A stretch of 64,000 bases of DNA, taken from positions 1-64,000 of the forward strand of contig NZ_JBFMIA010000002.1 in assembly GCF_040801915.1 (NCBI RefSeq), in the 5' to 3' direction. A program made the position numbers and the translations under genes. The stretch is from Jeotgalibacillus marinus (GTDB lineage Bacteria > Bacillota > Bacilli > Bacillales > Jeotgalibacillaceae). This document shows, piece after piece, positions 9,046 to 16,981 of the stretch (positions are counted from its first letter, which is position 1; every line of letters starts with the position of its first letter). Below the pieces are notes generated by a model that had not been told where the DNA came from, made no database searches, and saw only the letters and a program-made list of their open reading frames with translations.

Positions 9046-10494
9046 ATGGATTGGATCTCAATTCTTGTTGGATTGATCTTTTTTTTAAACTTCATCTTTG
9101 CTGGCATTCTTATTTTCCTCGAGCGAAAAGATGCAAGCGCTACATGGGCATGGTTGATGGTCCTCTTTTTTATTCCTGTGTTAGGATTTGCTTTGTATCT
9201 ACTTCTTGGAAGACGCTTGAATAAAAAGCGTTTATTTGATTGGGATGAACGAAGCAAAGTAGGGATTGAGCAGCTGATCCGTTATCAAAGTAATGCCATC
9301 CAGGACAAAACGTTCGAATTCAAATCAAAAGAAACAGAAGCCATGCAAGATCTTATTTATATGCAACTTAAAAATGATGACTCCGTTTTAACTCAAGACA
9401 ATGCTGTGGATATTTTTATTGATGGTCAAAAGAAATTTATGGCTATGTTCAAAGACATTGAAGCTGCAAGAGACCATATTCATCTTCAGACGTATATTTT
9501 GCGACGTGATGACTTAGGAAAACGACTACTTGCTTTGTTGATAAAAAAAGCGCAGCAAGGTGTTCAAGTGCGTGTGCTTTATGACGACATGGGTTCGCGT
9601 GGGATGACAAAACGTTACTTTAGAGAACTCCGTGCAGCTGGTGGCGAAGTGGAAGCTTTTTTTCCTTCACACGTACCTCTCATTAACCCACGTCTAAATT
9701 TTAGAAATCACCGTAAAGTCATCATTATAGATGGCAGAGTCGGATATATCGGTGGATTTAATGTTGGTGATGAATACTTAGGTCTAAATAAACGTTTCGG
9801 GTACTGGCGTGATACGCATTTACGTGTTGAAGGAAGTGCCGTTCACCCAATCCAAACTCGTTTCATTCTTGATTGGAATCAAGCCTCGTATCGATATGAT
9901 ATTGAATATGCAGATGATTACTTTCCTTCGATTCCTCTTAAAGGAGACGTTGCGATGCAAATTGTTTCGAGTGGACCAGATTCTGAGTGGGAGCAAATTA
10001 AAAATGGCTACATCAAACTGGTGACGAATGCCAAAAAATATATTTACATACAAACACCCTACTTTATACCTGATGCAAGCTTGCTTGACGCTTTAAGAAT
10101 CGCAGCATTGTCAGGTGTTGATGTACGCATTATGATTCCAAATAAACCGGATCACATGTTTGTGTACTGGGCCACCTATTCTTATGTTGGCGAACTCATT
10201 AAAGCCGGTGCAAAAATTTACATTTACGAAAATGGATTTATCCATGCAAAAACTTTAGTAACCGATGATTCAGCCGCTTCTGTTGGGACAGCAAATATTG
10301 ATTTACGTAGTTTCCGATTGAATTTTGAAGTAAATGCCTTTGTGTATCATCAAGAAACGGTGACAACCCTTTGCCAAATTTTCATTGAAGATATGGAGTT
10401 ATCTACCGAATTAACTCCAGAGCTTTATCAGCAACGTTCTCATTACATTCGTTTTAAAGAATCGATATCAAGATTACTATCACCGATTTTATAA
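9046..10494 (+). CDS. cls: Cardiolipin synthase
   Basis: A 482-residue membrane phospholipase D-family enzyme, the same length as B. subtilis ClsA (YwnE). Two N-terminal membrane helices (residues 1-60) precede two HKD sites: NHRKVIIIDGRVGYIGGFN (about 220) and IHAKTLVTDDSAASVGTAN (about 397). It condenses two phosphatidylglycerols into cardiolipin and glycerol. I start at the ATG at 9046 (CAGGGA upstream) rather than a TTG 15 nt earlier. A TATAAT at 8986-8991 may be its -10 element, with a weak -35. It appears monocistronic. Confidence 0.93.
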   Translation: MDWISILVGLIFFLNFIFAGILIFLERKDASATWAWLMVLFFIPVLGFALYLLLGRRLNKKRLFDWDERSKVGIEQLIRYQSNAIQDKTFEFKSKETEAMQDLIYMQLKNDDSVLTQDNAVDIFIDGQKKFMAMFKDIEAARDHIHLQTYILRRDDLGKRLLALLIKKAQQGVQVRVLYDDMGSRGMTKRYFRELRAAGGEVEAFFPSHVPLINPRLNFRNHRKVIIIDGRVGYIGGFNVGDEYLGLNKRFGYWRDTHLRVEGSAVHPIQTRFILDWNQASYRYDIEYADDYFPSIPLKGDVAMQIVSSGPDSEWEQIKNGYIKLVTNAKKYIYIQTPYFIPDASLLDALRIAALSGVDVRIMIPNKPDHMFVYWATYSYVGELIKAGAKIYIYENGFIHAKTLVTDDSAASVGTANIDLRSFRLNFEVNAFVYHQETVTTLCQIFIEDMELSTELTPELYQQRSHYIRFKESISRLLSPIL

Positions 10495-10555
10495 GATCCA
10501 AAGCTCAACCAGCTCCTATCATGGAGCTAGACGATGAAGTAAGTCAAACAAAAAC

Positions 10556-10596
10556 AAAGGAGCTACCCTACAACAGCTAGGGAAGCTCCTTTTGTT
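10556..10596 (+). terminator. Terminator of cls
   Basis: AAAGGAGCT-A-CCCTA pairs with TAGGG-A-AGCTCCTTTT around a short loop, giving a 14-bp stem with one A-A mismatch and a T tract. A smaller hairpin, AGCTCC-6nt-GGAGCT (10511-10528), lies just upstream. Confidence 0.85.
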
Positions 10597-10606
10597 ATAC
10601 TGTTAT

Positions 10607-10717
10607 TCAAGAAAATATGATAAAATCAAACGCTAGATTCAGGAAAAATGCCGTATGGATGGCAGCGACAATATAACCATTCCTTGTAATACGATCCACA
10701 TCTTCCACCTCCCACAT
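10607..10717 (-). CDS. Possible 36-residue membrane peptide
   Basis: A short leftward frame between cls and the dehydrogenase gene. It starts ATG-TGG-GAG at 10717 (GTG at 10705 is an alternative). The charged N-terminus is followed by a hydrophobic stretch (VAAIHTAFFLNLAFDFIIF) long enough to cross the membrane, then a stop. No strong Shine-Dalgarno site precedes the ATG. A GGGAGGTGG lies within the frame, six nt before an out-of-frame ATG (10701) that would encode 20 residues. A chance frame cannot be excluded. Confidence 0.3.
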   Translation of the reverse strand: MWEVEDVDRITRNGYIVAAIHTAFFLNLAFDFIIFS

Positions 10718-10764
10718 ATTAGTAGGCCTATTTATTATATTTTCACAAAAAACAATTTATTCCG

Positions 10765-11748
10765 TTATATTGAACTTAATATGGATTTTTCTTTTTCACT
10801 CGTTAGACCTGCTTTCCATTGGTGACCTTTTCTTGCAGCTTGCCATATAAACGTATCTCTAATCGTTTCTTCTGCAGATCTAAACGTTAACCCTTGTTCA
10901 ATAGCTTTCGTGGCATCCGCTAAAATAAATCCATCTGGATACGTCTCGCTACGTGGAATCCAAAACGGCACTTCCACAAATGCGAAAGCTCCCTGTCTAG
11001 TCAACACATCGTCAGATACCCATTGAAACACCGCATCCGAATTCGTTACTTTTTTAACAGTCGTTACGTATTCTTCCATTGATGGGTAGTACGTTAATCC
11101 AGCTGCGTTGTACGTTCCAGTCGCTTCTTTTTCTACCATCCGAATGATCCATTCTGTTAAATCCCGTACGTCGATCCATTGAATTTCTCTTGACGGTTCA
11201 CCTGGTACAAGTACGGAACCGCCTTCTCCTACTCGATTGACCCAGTACGTAAATCTATCAGTTGTGTCATCTGGCCCTACGATCAGACCTGGGCGAATAC
11301 ATAACGAACGCTCACCAAATGTCTCTTTTACGATTTCTTCACTAAGTTGTTTTAGTGGCCCGTATGTTCCCCCTGTCACTTCTTCTGTATCCTCTGTTAG
11401 TTCACCGAGTTTTGTCTCGCCTTCAATCACAGGACCTTTTGTAAAATCTTCATAGACAGATATAGTTGAAATAAACGTATAATGCTTCACTCGATCCTTT
11501 AAGAGATTAGTCGTTGCCTTCACTTGACTCGGCACATAACCTGACACATCGATAACCGCATCCCACGCCCCTTCCTCTAGGGACGTTAAATCTCCATTTC
11601 GATCACCAACACGTTTTTCAACATCAGGAAATAAGTCTTGATTCGATTTCCCTCGATTAAACAATGTTACCTCATGACCTGATTTTCGTGCACTCTCTAC
11701 CATATGCCGACCACAAAATTGTGTTCCACCCAGAATTAACAACCTCAT
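10765..11748 (-). CDS. NAD-dependent epimerase/dehydratase-like oxidoreductase (SDR)
   Basis: A 327-residue extended/atypical short-chain dehydrogenase. The N-terminal nucleotide-binding motif is GGTQFCGRHMVE, followed by the beta-alpha units LFNRGKSN, VIDVSGYVP and FISTISVYEDF. A tyrosine near YGPLKQLSEE occupies the catalytic YxxxK-like region (Y-G-P-L-K). This pattern matches epimerases related to CSP41/mRNA-binding or isoflavone-reductase-like proteins; the substrate cannot be read from sequence. AGGAGGCG precedes the ATG. It stands alone, between cls and a carboxypeptidase gene transcribed the same way but with its own terminator. Confidence 0.8.
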   Translation of the reverse strand: MRLLILGGTQFCGRHMVESARKSGHEVTLFNRGKSNQDLFPDVEKRVGDRNGDLTSLEEGAWDAVIDVSGYVPSQVKATTNLLKDRVKHYTFISTISVYEDFTKGPVIEGETKLGELTEDTEEVTGGTYGPLKQLSEEIVKETFGERSLCIRPGLIVGPDDTTDRFTYWVNRVGEGGSVLVPGEPSREIQWIDVRDLTEWIIRMVEKEATGTYNAAGLTYYPSMEEYVTTVKKVTNSDAVFQWVSDDVLTRQGAFAFVEVPFWIPRSETYPDGFILADATKAIEQGLTFRSAEETIRDTFIWQAARKGHQWKAGLTSEKEKSILSSI

Positions 11749-11842
11749 CTAACGCCTCCTTTATTGTGAAGATATTAAACCCATTATAACTTTCAATATT
11801 CAGAATTAAAAGAATTAAGATCATATTAGAGAAGACTATCTG

Positions 11843-11879
11843 AAAAAACCCACCAAGAACATCATCCCAGGCAGGTTTT
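11843..11879 (-). terminator. Terminator of the VanY-like gene
   Basis: Leftward, AAAACCTGCC pairs with GGTGGGTTTT (10 bp, two G-U pairs) and continues into TTTTTT. Confidence 0.75.
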
Positions 11880-11885
11880 CTAATC

Positions 11886-12725
11886 TTATATATTCAAATA
11901 TTCTTCTAACGTTAATTCACTATTATAAACTTCTGTAGCAAGATCTTCCCCTAAATAACGAAAGTGCCATGCTTCATATTTATACCCAGTGATGTGTTCC
12001 TTGTCTTCTGGATAGCGCAAGATAAAACCAAAATTATGAGCGTTTTCATTAAGCCAGTGCGCTGCAGCTGTATCTTGAAAGCTATCTTCCGCCCAATGTA
12101 TCTCTTGTCCAACCTCACCTATATCAAAACTTAAGCCAGTTTGGTGCTCTGAATAGCCCGGTCGCGCACTAAAACGATCAGCTTCATCTTGACCATAGTC
12201 TTCCACATACTCACTATATAAGCGAACTTGAGTATCATACGATCGATACGTACTAAATGCGACTAAATCAAAACCTTCCGCAGCTCCTGCTGCTTTCATT
12301 GCTAAAAATGCTTCTCTTGCTTCTTCGCTCTCACCAGGATCATAAGTAGCTGGAATAGGGTTTTGCTTATTCGAAATAAGTACGTCCTCCACAAAGGTTG
12401 GCTCCTCTATCGTTTCTGGTGTTTTTTCGTTTTCCCCATATGTCGGTGGTGTTACATCATCTAGTTCATCTTCAGAAGGATCTGGCGTTTCAGATGTTGG
12501 ATCTTCTTCATTATTATCTGAAGGATTTTCTTCCCCTGTGTCATCGGCAACATTTACAGGTTGTTTTGTATTGTAAAATAATCCTTGTATTGCTTGGTTA
12601 ACGGACCAATTATACATACTCAATGTACCAAGTGATGCCCCTACTAAAATCGTGAAGATCACAGCTAAAGAAATCCACCATTTCGTTCTCTTTTTTTTAT
12701 TTATAAATAATCTCTCTTTTCTCAT
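11886..12725 (-). CDS. VanY/DacB-family D-Ala-D-Ala (L,D-/D,D-) carboxypeptidase, M15B
   Basis: About 279 residues. A cytoplasmic basic start and one membrane helix (WWISLAVIFTILVGASLGTL) are followed by an Asp/Glu/Pro/Thr-rich linker and a C-terminal peptidase domain. The zinc and catalytic motifs are visible: YRSYDTQVRLY, SEHQTGLSFDIG (SxHxxGxxxD) and EAWHFRYLG (ExxH). It would trim peptidoglycan stem peptides outside the cell, like YodJ/LdcB/VanY. I prefer the ATG at 12725, with AGAGAGG upstream at a somewhat long distance; an upstream GTG at 12770 has no ribosome site. The long acidic linker is unusual and may span the wall. Confidence 0.88.
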   Translation of the reverse strand: MRKERLFINKKKRTKWWISLAVIFTILVGASLGTLSMYNWSVNQAIQGLFYNTKQPVNVADDTGEENPSDNNEEDPTSETPDPSEDELDDVTPPTYGENEKTPETIEEPTFVEDVLISNKQNPIPATYDPGESEEAREAFLAMKAAGAAEGFDLVAFSTYRSYDTQVRLYSEYVEDYGQDEADRFSARPGYSEHQTGLSFDIGEVGQEIHWAEDSFQDTAAAHWLNENAHNFGFILRYPEDKEHITGYKYEAWHFRYLGEDLATEVYNSELTLEEYLNI

Positions 12726-13057
12726 GATGAACTTTATCCTCTCTGGCAACAATTTAAATCCTTCAATCACTACACCATTCTACCAAAAGATATTACAGTA
12801 ACACAGCGAAAACACAAATAATACAGAAAACCCTACAATAGTAGGTCACTCAATCAGTTTATGAGCTTTGTTCTAAACCCCACTATATCTGTAAAAAAAC
12901 GCCTTTTTCCTTTCTTTCTATCTGAAGATTATTTTTTAATGCAATTTTTGGTATTTGTGGTGAAATATCAAAAGGCAGGATACATTTTGTTGTCGTCCTT
13001 CTTTCTGCTATACTAGGGTTCGACAATTATTTGAATGGATAGATGGAGTGATTTAAA
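12726..13057. other. Divergent intergenic region with a promoter
   Basis: The only clear signal is a rightward sigma-A-like promoter for the MFS gene: TTGTTG (12987-12992), 16 bp, TATACT (13009-13014). I see no small gene or hairpin in the rest. Confidence 0.55.
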
Positions 13058-14197
13058 TTGAAGCAACAAGCGTGGTTATCTACTAATTTCTTTACGTTCT
13101 TCTTTACGTGGGGCGTATTTTTACCTTACTGGACAGGGTGGCTCGTCTTTGAAAAGGATCTTAGTGTTGCATCTGCAAGCTCGATTATTGCAGCCGGACT
13201 GTTCGCACGCTCTTTTTCAACCTTGTTCTTTTTTCCTGAGTTAAGTAAACGATTTAGTCTTGCTCAACTTATGAAAATCTTACCTCTTATTTCAACAGCT
13301 TTGTTACTTTTATTTATCCCCGTTCAATCATTTTTCGGTCTGATGGTTGTGATGATATTATTTAGTTTGTTTTATCCAAACATGCTACCAATGATGGAAA
13401 GCAATGCATCCCTGCTTATGAGAACGAACAACATCAATTACGGTCGAAGTCGTTCTTGGGGTTCTCTCGGGTATACAGTGGGACTAATTGTGATCGGGAT
13501 CACAACGGCCATATGGTCCGAATCTTCGATTATGGTAGTCATGGTACTAGGGTGCGTCATGATGATTACAGCCTCTTTTAGATCTGCTCCAGAAGCTTTA
13601 CATGAACGAGTAAGTCCACAAAGAGGCAGCTTCCGTGCTCTGTTTGTTACACCAGGTTTTATTGTTGTCATGAGTATTTGTATCTTAATTCAAGGTTCAC
13701 ATGCGGCCTATTACAACTATGGATTCATTTATTTACAAGACTTACAGGTTTCTAGTCTTTACATTGGCTTTATTTTAAATATCGCGGTGCTTTCTGAAAT
13801 ACTATTTTTTGCCTTTGCAGATCGACTATTAAAACACACACCGGTGTCATCCATGTTTATCATTGTTGGCATAGGTTCAGTTATTAGATGGGTCTTAGTG
13901 GGTCTTTTCCCTTCACTTTGGATCTTTATTTTAACGCAGACCTTACACTCAGTAACATTCGGCCTCGCCCATTATGCATTCATCCGCTACTTGTATCGTG
14001 CCGTTGATCGACCATTAATTCCAACCGCACAAGGCGTCTACGCGTCTCTTGGAATGGGATTTAGTGCTGCAGTATTAACGCAAGTAGGAGGCTATTTATA
14101 TGAAGTGTCTTCTGGTTATGCATTTATTGGCATGGGAGTTGCTGTGATTCCTACGATCTTCTTGGGCTTGTGGATGCATATGCGTAAACTAGCTTAA
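13058..14197 (+). CDS. MFS transporter, HcaT/LacY-like subgroup
   Basis: A 379-residue integral membrane protein with about 12 hydrophobic segments. The beginning (FFTFFFTWGVFLPYWTGWL) and the central NINYGRSRSWGSLGYTVG are typical of the MFS_1-like/HcaT group, annotated as phenylpropionate or nucleoside/sugar proton symporters. The substrate cannot be deduced. It starts at TTG with GGAGTG upstream at normal spacing, has its own promoter and a strong shared terminator downstream, and so appears to be a single-gene unit. Confidence 0.85.
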   Translation: MKQQAWLSTNFFTFFFTWGVFLPYWTGWLVFEKDLSVASASSIIAAGLFARSFSTLFFFPELSKRFSLAQLMKILPLISTALLLLFIPVQSFFGLMVVMILFSLFYPNMLPMMESNASLLMRTNNINYGRSRSWGSLGYTVGLIVIGITTAIWSESSIMVVMVLGCVMMITASFRSAPEALHERVSPQRGSFRALFVTPGFIVVMSICILIQGSHAAYYNYGFIYLQDLQVSSLYIGFILNIAVLSEILFFAFADRLLKHTPVSSMFIIVGIGSVIRWVLVGLFPSLWIFILTQTLHSVTFGLAHYAFIRYLYRAVDRPLIPTAQGVYASLGMGFSAAVLTQVGGYLYEVSSGYAFIGMGVAVIPTIFLGLWMHMRKLA

Positions 14198-14213
14198 TTC
14201 CTTCGTACGACCA

Positions 14214-14260
14214 AAAAACCTTCAACCATTACTTCTTTTCACTAATGGTTGAAGGTTTTT
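14214..14260. terminator. Bidirectional terminator, MFS gene / yueD
   Basis: An 18-bp perfect stem (14214-14231 with 14243-14260, including ACCTTCAACCATTA) with A and T tracts on either side. It separates convergent genes. Confidence 0.9.
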
Positions 14261-14268
14261 CGCTATTT

Positions 14269-15024
14269 CTATAGAAGATCGTTGATGTGATATAGCTTTC
14301 CGTTTTCAAGTTTTTCGCTCATCAATAATTGTACAAGAGCTTTTCCTACCTCATGCGGTTGTCGTAGTTGCCCTTTTTCTTTAAATTCTTTAAATCGTTC
14401 AACTTGCGTAAAAGCGGATGAGGAGGATGAGCGAATCACACTTTGCATATCAGTGTCCATAATACTTGGGCTAAATGAGATGATCATATGCTCTGAATCT
14501 GCTTTACTCTGTTCTAGTGCTGCTGTCTCTGTAAATAAATTTAGCGCAGCTTTGGTACTTCCGTATACACTCCAACCATGATTTGGTTTGTCAGCTGCAC
14601 CCGAAGTAACGTTAACGACTGTCAATGAGATCCCAAGTTCTGTTGTACGTTCGAAAGCTATATTCGTTAATAAAACAGGCGTAATGTAATTGATATGGAC
14701 GCTACGTTCAACTGAATCAGCATCTAACTGACCAACCGTTTCGATGGGTTCAACTGTCCCGGCATTATGTATAAGATAAAGCTTTTCTGGTGGTCTGTTT
14801 GTTTGCTCATCAAACCAACTCTGCAAGAAATTCACTGACTCCTTTGTTGAGCTAACATCCAATTTTTCATGATGATAATTGAGGTTGTGTTCCTCAGCTT
14901 TTTTTCTCAAATCATCGTTTCCTGATCGCGACACATCTATAAGGTGAATATTATTTTCTAGAAGTTGATCCCCGATTGCAGCCCCTAATCCTTTAGAAGC
15001 ACCTGTTACAATAGCACAAATCAT
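14269..15024 (-). CDS. yueD: Benzil reductase-like short-chain dehydrogenase (YueD)
   Basis: A 251-residue classical SDR. TGASKGLGAAI is the NADP-binding motif, HNAG the structural motif, and the catalytic Ser and Tyr-Lys lie in VNVTSGAAD and WSVYGSTKAAL. The sequence most resembles YueD, an NADPH-dependent reductase of benzil related to sepiapterin reductase; the natural substrate is unknown. The ATG follows an AAGGAGG-like site. It is monocistronic, between two convergent terminators. Confidence 0.85.
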   Translation of the reverse strand: MICAIVTGASKGLGAAIGDQLLENNIHLIDVSRSGNDDLRKKAEEHNLNYHHEKLDVSSTKESVNFLQSWFDEQTNRPPEKLYLIHNAGTVEPIETVGQLDADSVERSVHINYITPVLLTNIAFERTTELGISLTVVNVTSGAADKPNHGWSVYGSTKAALNLFTETAALEQSKADSEHMIISFSPSIMDTDMQSVIRSSSSSAFTQVERFKEFKEKGQLRQPHEVGKALVQLLMSEKLENGKLYHINDLL

Positions 15025-15086
15025 GTAAAGTCCTCCTTAATTTCTTTTGTTTAGTATACACTTTTCTTGAGGTGAGGTTCTACAAT

Positions 15087-15123
15087 AAAAAGGTAAGCTA
15101 CGAAGATCGCAGCTTACCTTTTT
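15087..15123. terminator. Terminator downstream of yidC (bidirectional shape)
   Basis: A perfect 13-bp stem AAAAAGGTAAGCT/AGCTTACCTTTTT (15087-15099 with 15111-15123), 32 nt beyond the yidC stop. Confidence 0.9.
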
Positions 15124-15154
15124 ATTATTAATTTCAAATCATATTAATTGCCGT

Positions 15155-15913
15155 TCAAGCCTGGACGGATTCCTCGGTTTTTTCAGGACGTTTACGATAA
15201 AGCTTTTGACCGATCAACGTTTGAATTATGAGAAACACTCCTCCAACAGTCCAGTAAAGCGGTAAAGCTGCTGGGGCCGAAAATGAAATAAACATGATCA
15301 TCACTGGTGATATAAACGTCATAATTTTCATTTGTTTGCGCTGTGCTTCAGGCATATTTTTTAATGTTACAAACCCCTGAACAAAATAAATGGCACCCGC
15401 GATCAGCGTCATCGCCATATCTGGACTTCCCAAGCTAAACCACAAAAACGAGTGTGTTGCAATCTCCTCTGAGCTTCTAATCGCAAAATATAACCCCATC
15501 AAAATTGGCATTTGAATGAGGAGTGGCAAACACCCTATATTGAGTGGGTTTACGCCATGTTTACGATAAAGCCCCATCATTTCTTGTTGGATTTTCATTT
15601 GATCTTCTTTTGATTCAGCCATTTTCAACCGTTTTTGAACATCATCCATTTCAGGTTTTAAGATCTCCATTTTTTCTCTCATCACTTGCTGGGTTTTGTA
15701 CGTTTTGAGCATGAACGGCATGAGGATCAGTCGGATGATCAATGTGATGATGATAATCGACAAACCAAAATCATCATTAAAAAATGTTCCTATTTCAAAA
15801 ATCCCTATTTCAAAAGGACGTACGAATATCCCTTTTACGTTTTCAACACTTACACATCCTGTTAAAAAGAGTGTTACTAGCGTCCCCATTAATAATACTG
15901 ATAATTTCTTCAC
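15155..15913 (-). CDS. yidC: Membrane protein insertase YidC/OxaA (YidC2-like)
   Basis: A 252-residue insertase. The lipoprotein signal ends in LTGC. The cytoplasmic helical hairpin and five transmembrane segments are visible, with an Arg in IRLILMPFMLK in the first core helix, which is the essential groove residue. It inserts membrane proteins with or without Sec. It starts at GTG (15913) with GGTGG six nt upstream. A 94-residue ORF ends 40 nt earlier and a 19-bp hairpin abuts the ribosome site, an arrangement like mifM-yidC2 of B. subtilis, where stalling on the leader ORF induces the second insertase. I therefore infer a YidC2 role, with a constitutive paralogue elsewhere. Confidence 0.92.
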   Translation of the reverse strand: MKKLSVLLMGTLVTLFLTGCVSVENVKGIFVRPFEIGIFEIGTFFNDDFGLSIIIITLIIRLILMPFMLKTYKTQQVMREKMEILKPEMDDVQKRLKMAESKEDQMKIQQEMMGLYRKHGVNPLNIGCLPLLIQMPILMGLYFAIRSSEEIATHSFLWFSLGSPDMAMTLIAGAIYFVQGFVTLKNMPEAQRKQMKIMTFISPVMIMFISFSAPAALPLYWTVGGVFLIIQTLIGQKLYRKRPEKTEESVQA

Positions 15914-15925
15914 GTTTTTCCACCA

Positions 15926-15970
15926 TTCCTTTTTCTATTAAAATCCGATTATTTTAAATAGAAAAAGGAA
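15926..15970 (-). promoter_or_regulatory. RNA hairpin abutting the yidC ribosome-binding site
   Basis: Leftward, the arm 15970-15951 (TTCCTTTTTCTATTTAAAAT) pairs with 15944-15926 (ATTTTAATAGAAAAAGGAA): 19 bp with one bulged T and a six-nt loop. The 5' arm contains the last codons and stop of the leader ORF, and the 3' arm ends one nt before GGTGG, the yidC Shine-Dalgarno. A ribosome halted near codons 82-88 of the leader would cover the 5' arm and free the site. Confidence 0.8.
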
Positions 15971-16238
15971 CGTACGCATCTTCAGAATCATCCGGGCAAA
16001 CTTTTCGTTTAATCGCCTTTCCGAAAAGCATGCGACTACAATACGCTTCGATTGCACGTGAGTTAGTTGTTGATCTATTATTATTTAAAGGAACAATTAT
16101 GTTTTTTCGTGACCAGCTTTGCTTAAGTCCACTGATCCTAAGTGGGCCATTAAAGCTCCATATCAACAATAATAAGTAAGCAAGAGGGATCGTCCCTTCC
16201 TGCAAGGACTCCATCACAGCCTGTATAAATAGTTCCAT
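15954..16238 (-). CDS. MifM-like regulatory nascent chain (YidC-activity sensor)
   Basis: A 94-residue ORF directly upstream of yidC, starting at ATG 16238 with AGGAGTC eight nt before it. The N-terminal hydrophobic segment IPLAYLLLLIWSF (about 17-29) could serve as the insertion-dependent anchor. The C-terminus has basic then acidic residues, KAIKRKVCPDDSEDAY, resembling the arrest region of B. subtilis MifM (from memory, ...RKV... then DEEDA). Its last codons lie in the hairpin that masks yidC translation. Length, position, topology and the SD-masking hairpin all match MifM; sequence identity appears low. Function is inferred by this architecture. An ordinary small membrane protein is the alternative. 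Confidence 0.75.
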   Translation of the reverse strand: MELFIQAVMESLQEGTIPLAYLLLLIWSFNGPLRISGLKQSWSRKNIIVPLNNNRSTTNSRAIEAYCSRMLFGKAIKRKVCPDDSEDAYVPFSI

Positions 16239-16243
16239 TTACA

Positions 16244-16400
16244 AGACTCCTAAAGTTAAAGTTGATTGAAGTATACATCTGAACAACAAGAAATGCAAAG
16301 AATGAATAATGTATTTATGACTATAATTTTCTTATTACTAGACTCCTAAAGTTAAAGTTGATTGAAGTATCATCTGAACAACAAGAAATGCAAAGAATGA
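16244..16400 (-). repeat. Tandem duplication of the mifM-yidC promoter/leader block
   Basis: Copies at 16244-16305 (62 bp) and 16340-16400 (61 bp) differ only by a one-base indel. Each contains, leftward, TTGCAT, a 17-nt spacer and a -10 region, then the AGGAGTC ribosome site. The proximal copy has TATACT; the indel turns the distal copy into GATACT. Both could be promoters, the proximal one stronger. Confidence 0.85.
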
Positions 16401-16981
16401 TTGACTGGTTAACAATATAGACATATTTAAGTGTGAACTGCCCTCACCTGCCCTTGCGACAACTTATCAATTTGATTATGTATCTTCACAACAACATTTT
16501 TTTAAAAAAGCCTTTCTGTGACACAAGATTTAACATTCTGTGAAGAAAATTTTTAAACGTTTTAACTTTTAAAGTCAAGTTGGATAAAATTCTTAAAATA
16601 GACAATGATAAGAATAATCGAATCATAGCCAACACTAATGGAATTAAGAGATATGAAACTAAAAAAAGGAGTACCTAGCCAAACGTCGAATTGAATAAGT
16701 GGGATAAGAAAGCTTATACAGATCTGAAGGCAATTTTCACGAATGAGCACAAAGCAGACGATTTACAGGTGTTTGAATATTTTAACTTACATAATAAATT
16801 GTTTAATTATGTACTTATGGTACAAGCTAGTGGTAGTAGTACAAGATTTCACAAATCAAAAGATAGTTCTTAATACAGAACGAAAGTGTTGTAACTTCTC
16901 GTTGAAAGGGCTAAAATTAAAATATAATATATTTTCCGTTGAGTGAACTAGTGAAGTTAACTTTTGTGAGGAGGGCCAAGA
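16401..16981. other. AT-rich stretch without a convincing gene
   Basis: Short frames occur (for example rightward 16691-16873, 60 residues with KWDKKAYTDLKAIF) but none has a ribosome site, so they may be remnants. A rightward promoter for the next gene is visible at the end: TTGAAA (16902-16907), 17 bp, TAATAT (16925-16930). Confidence 0.5.

Noticed and set aside
16691..16946. Two overlapping frames of 60-67 codons
   Set aside because: No ribosome site, and the frames overlap each other; noted only as a possible remnant.
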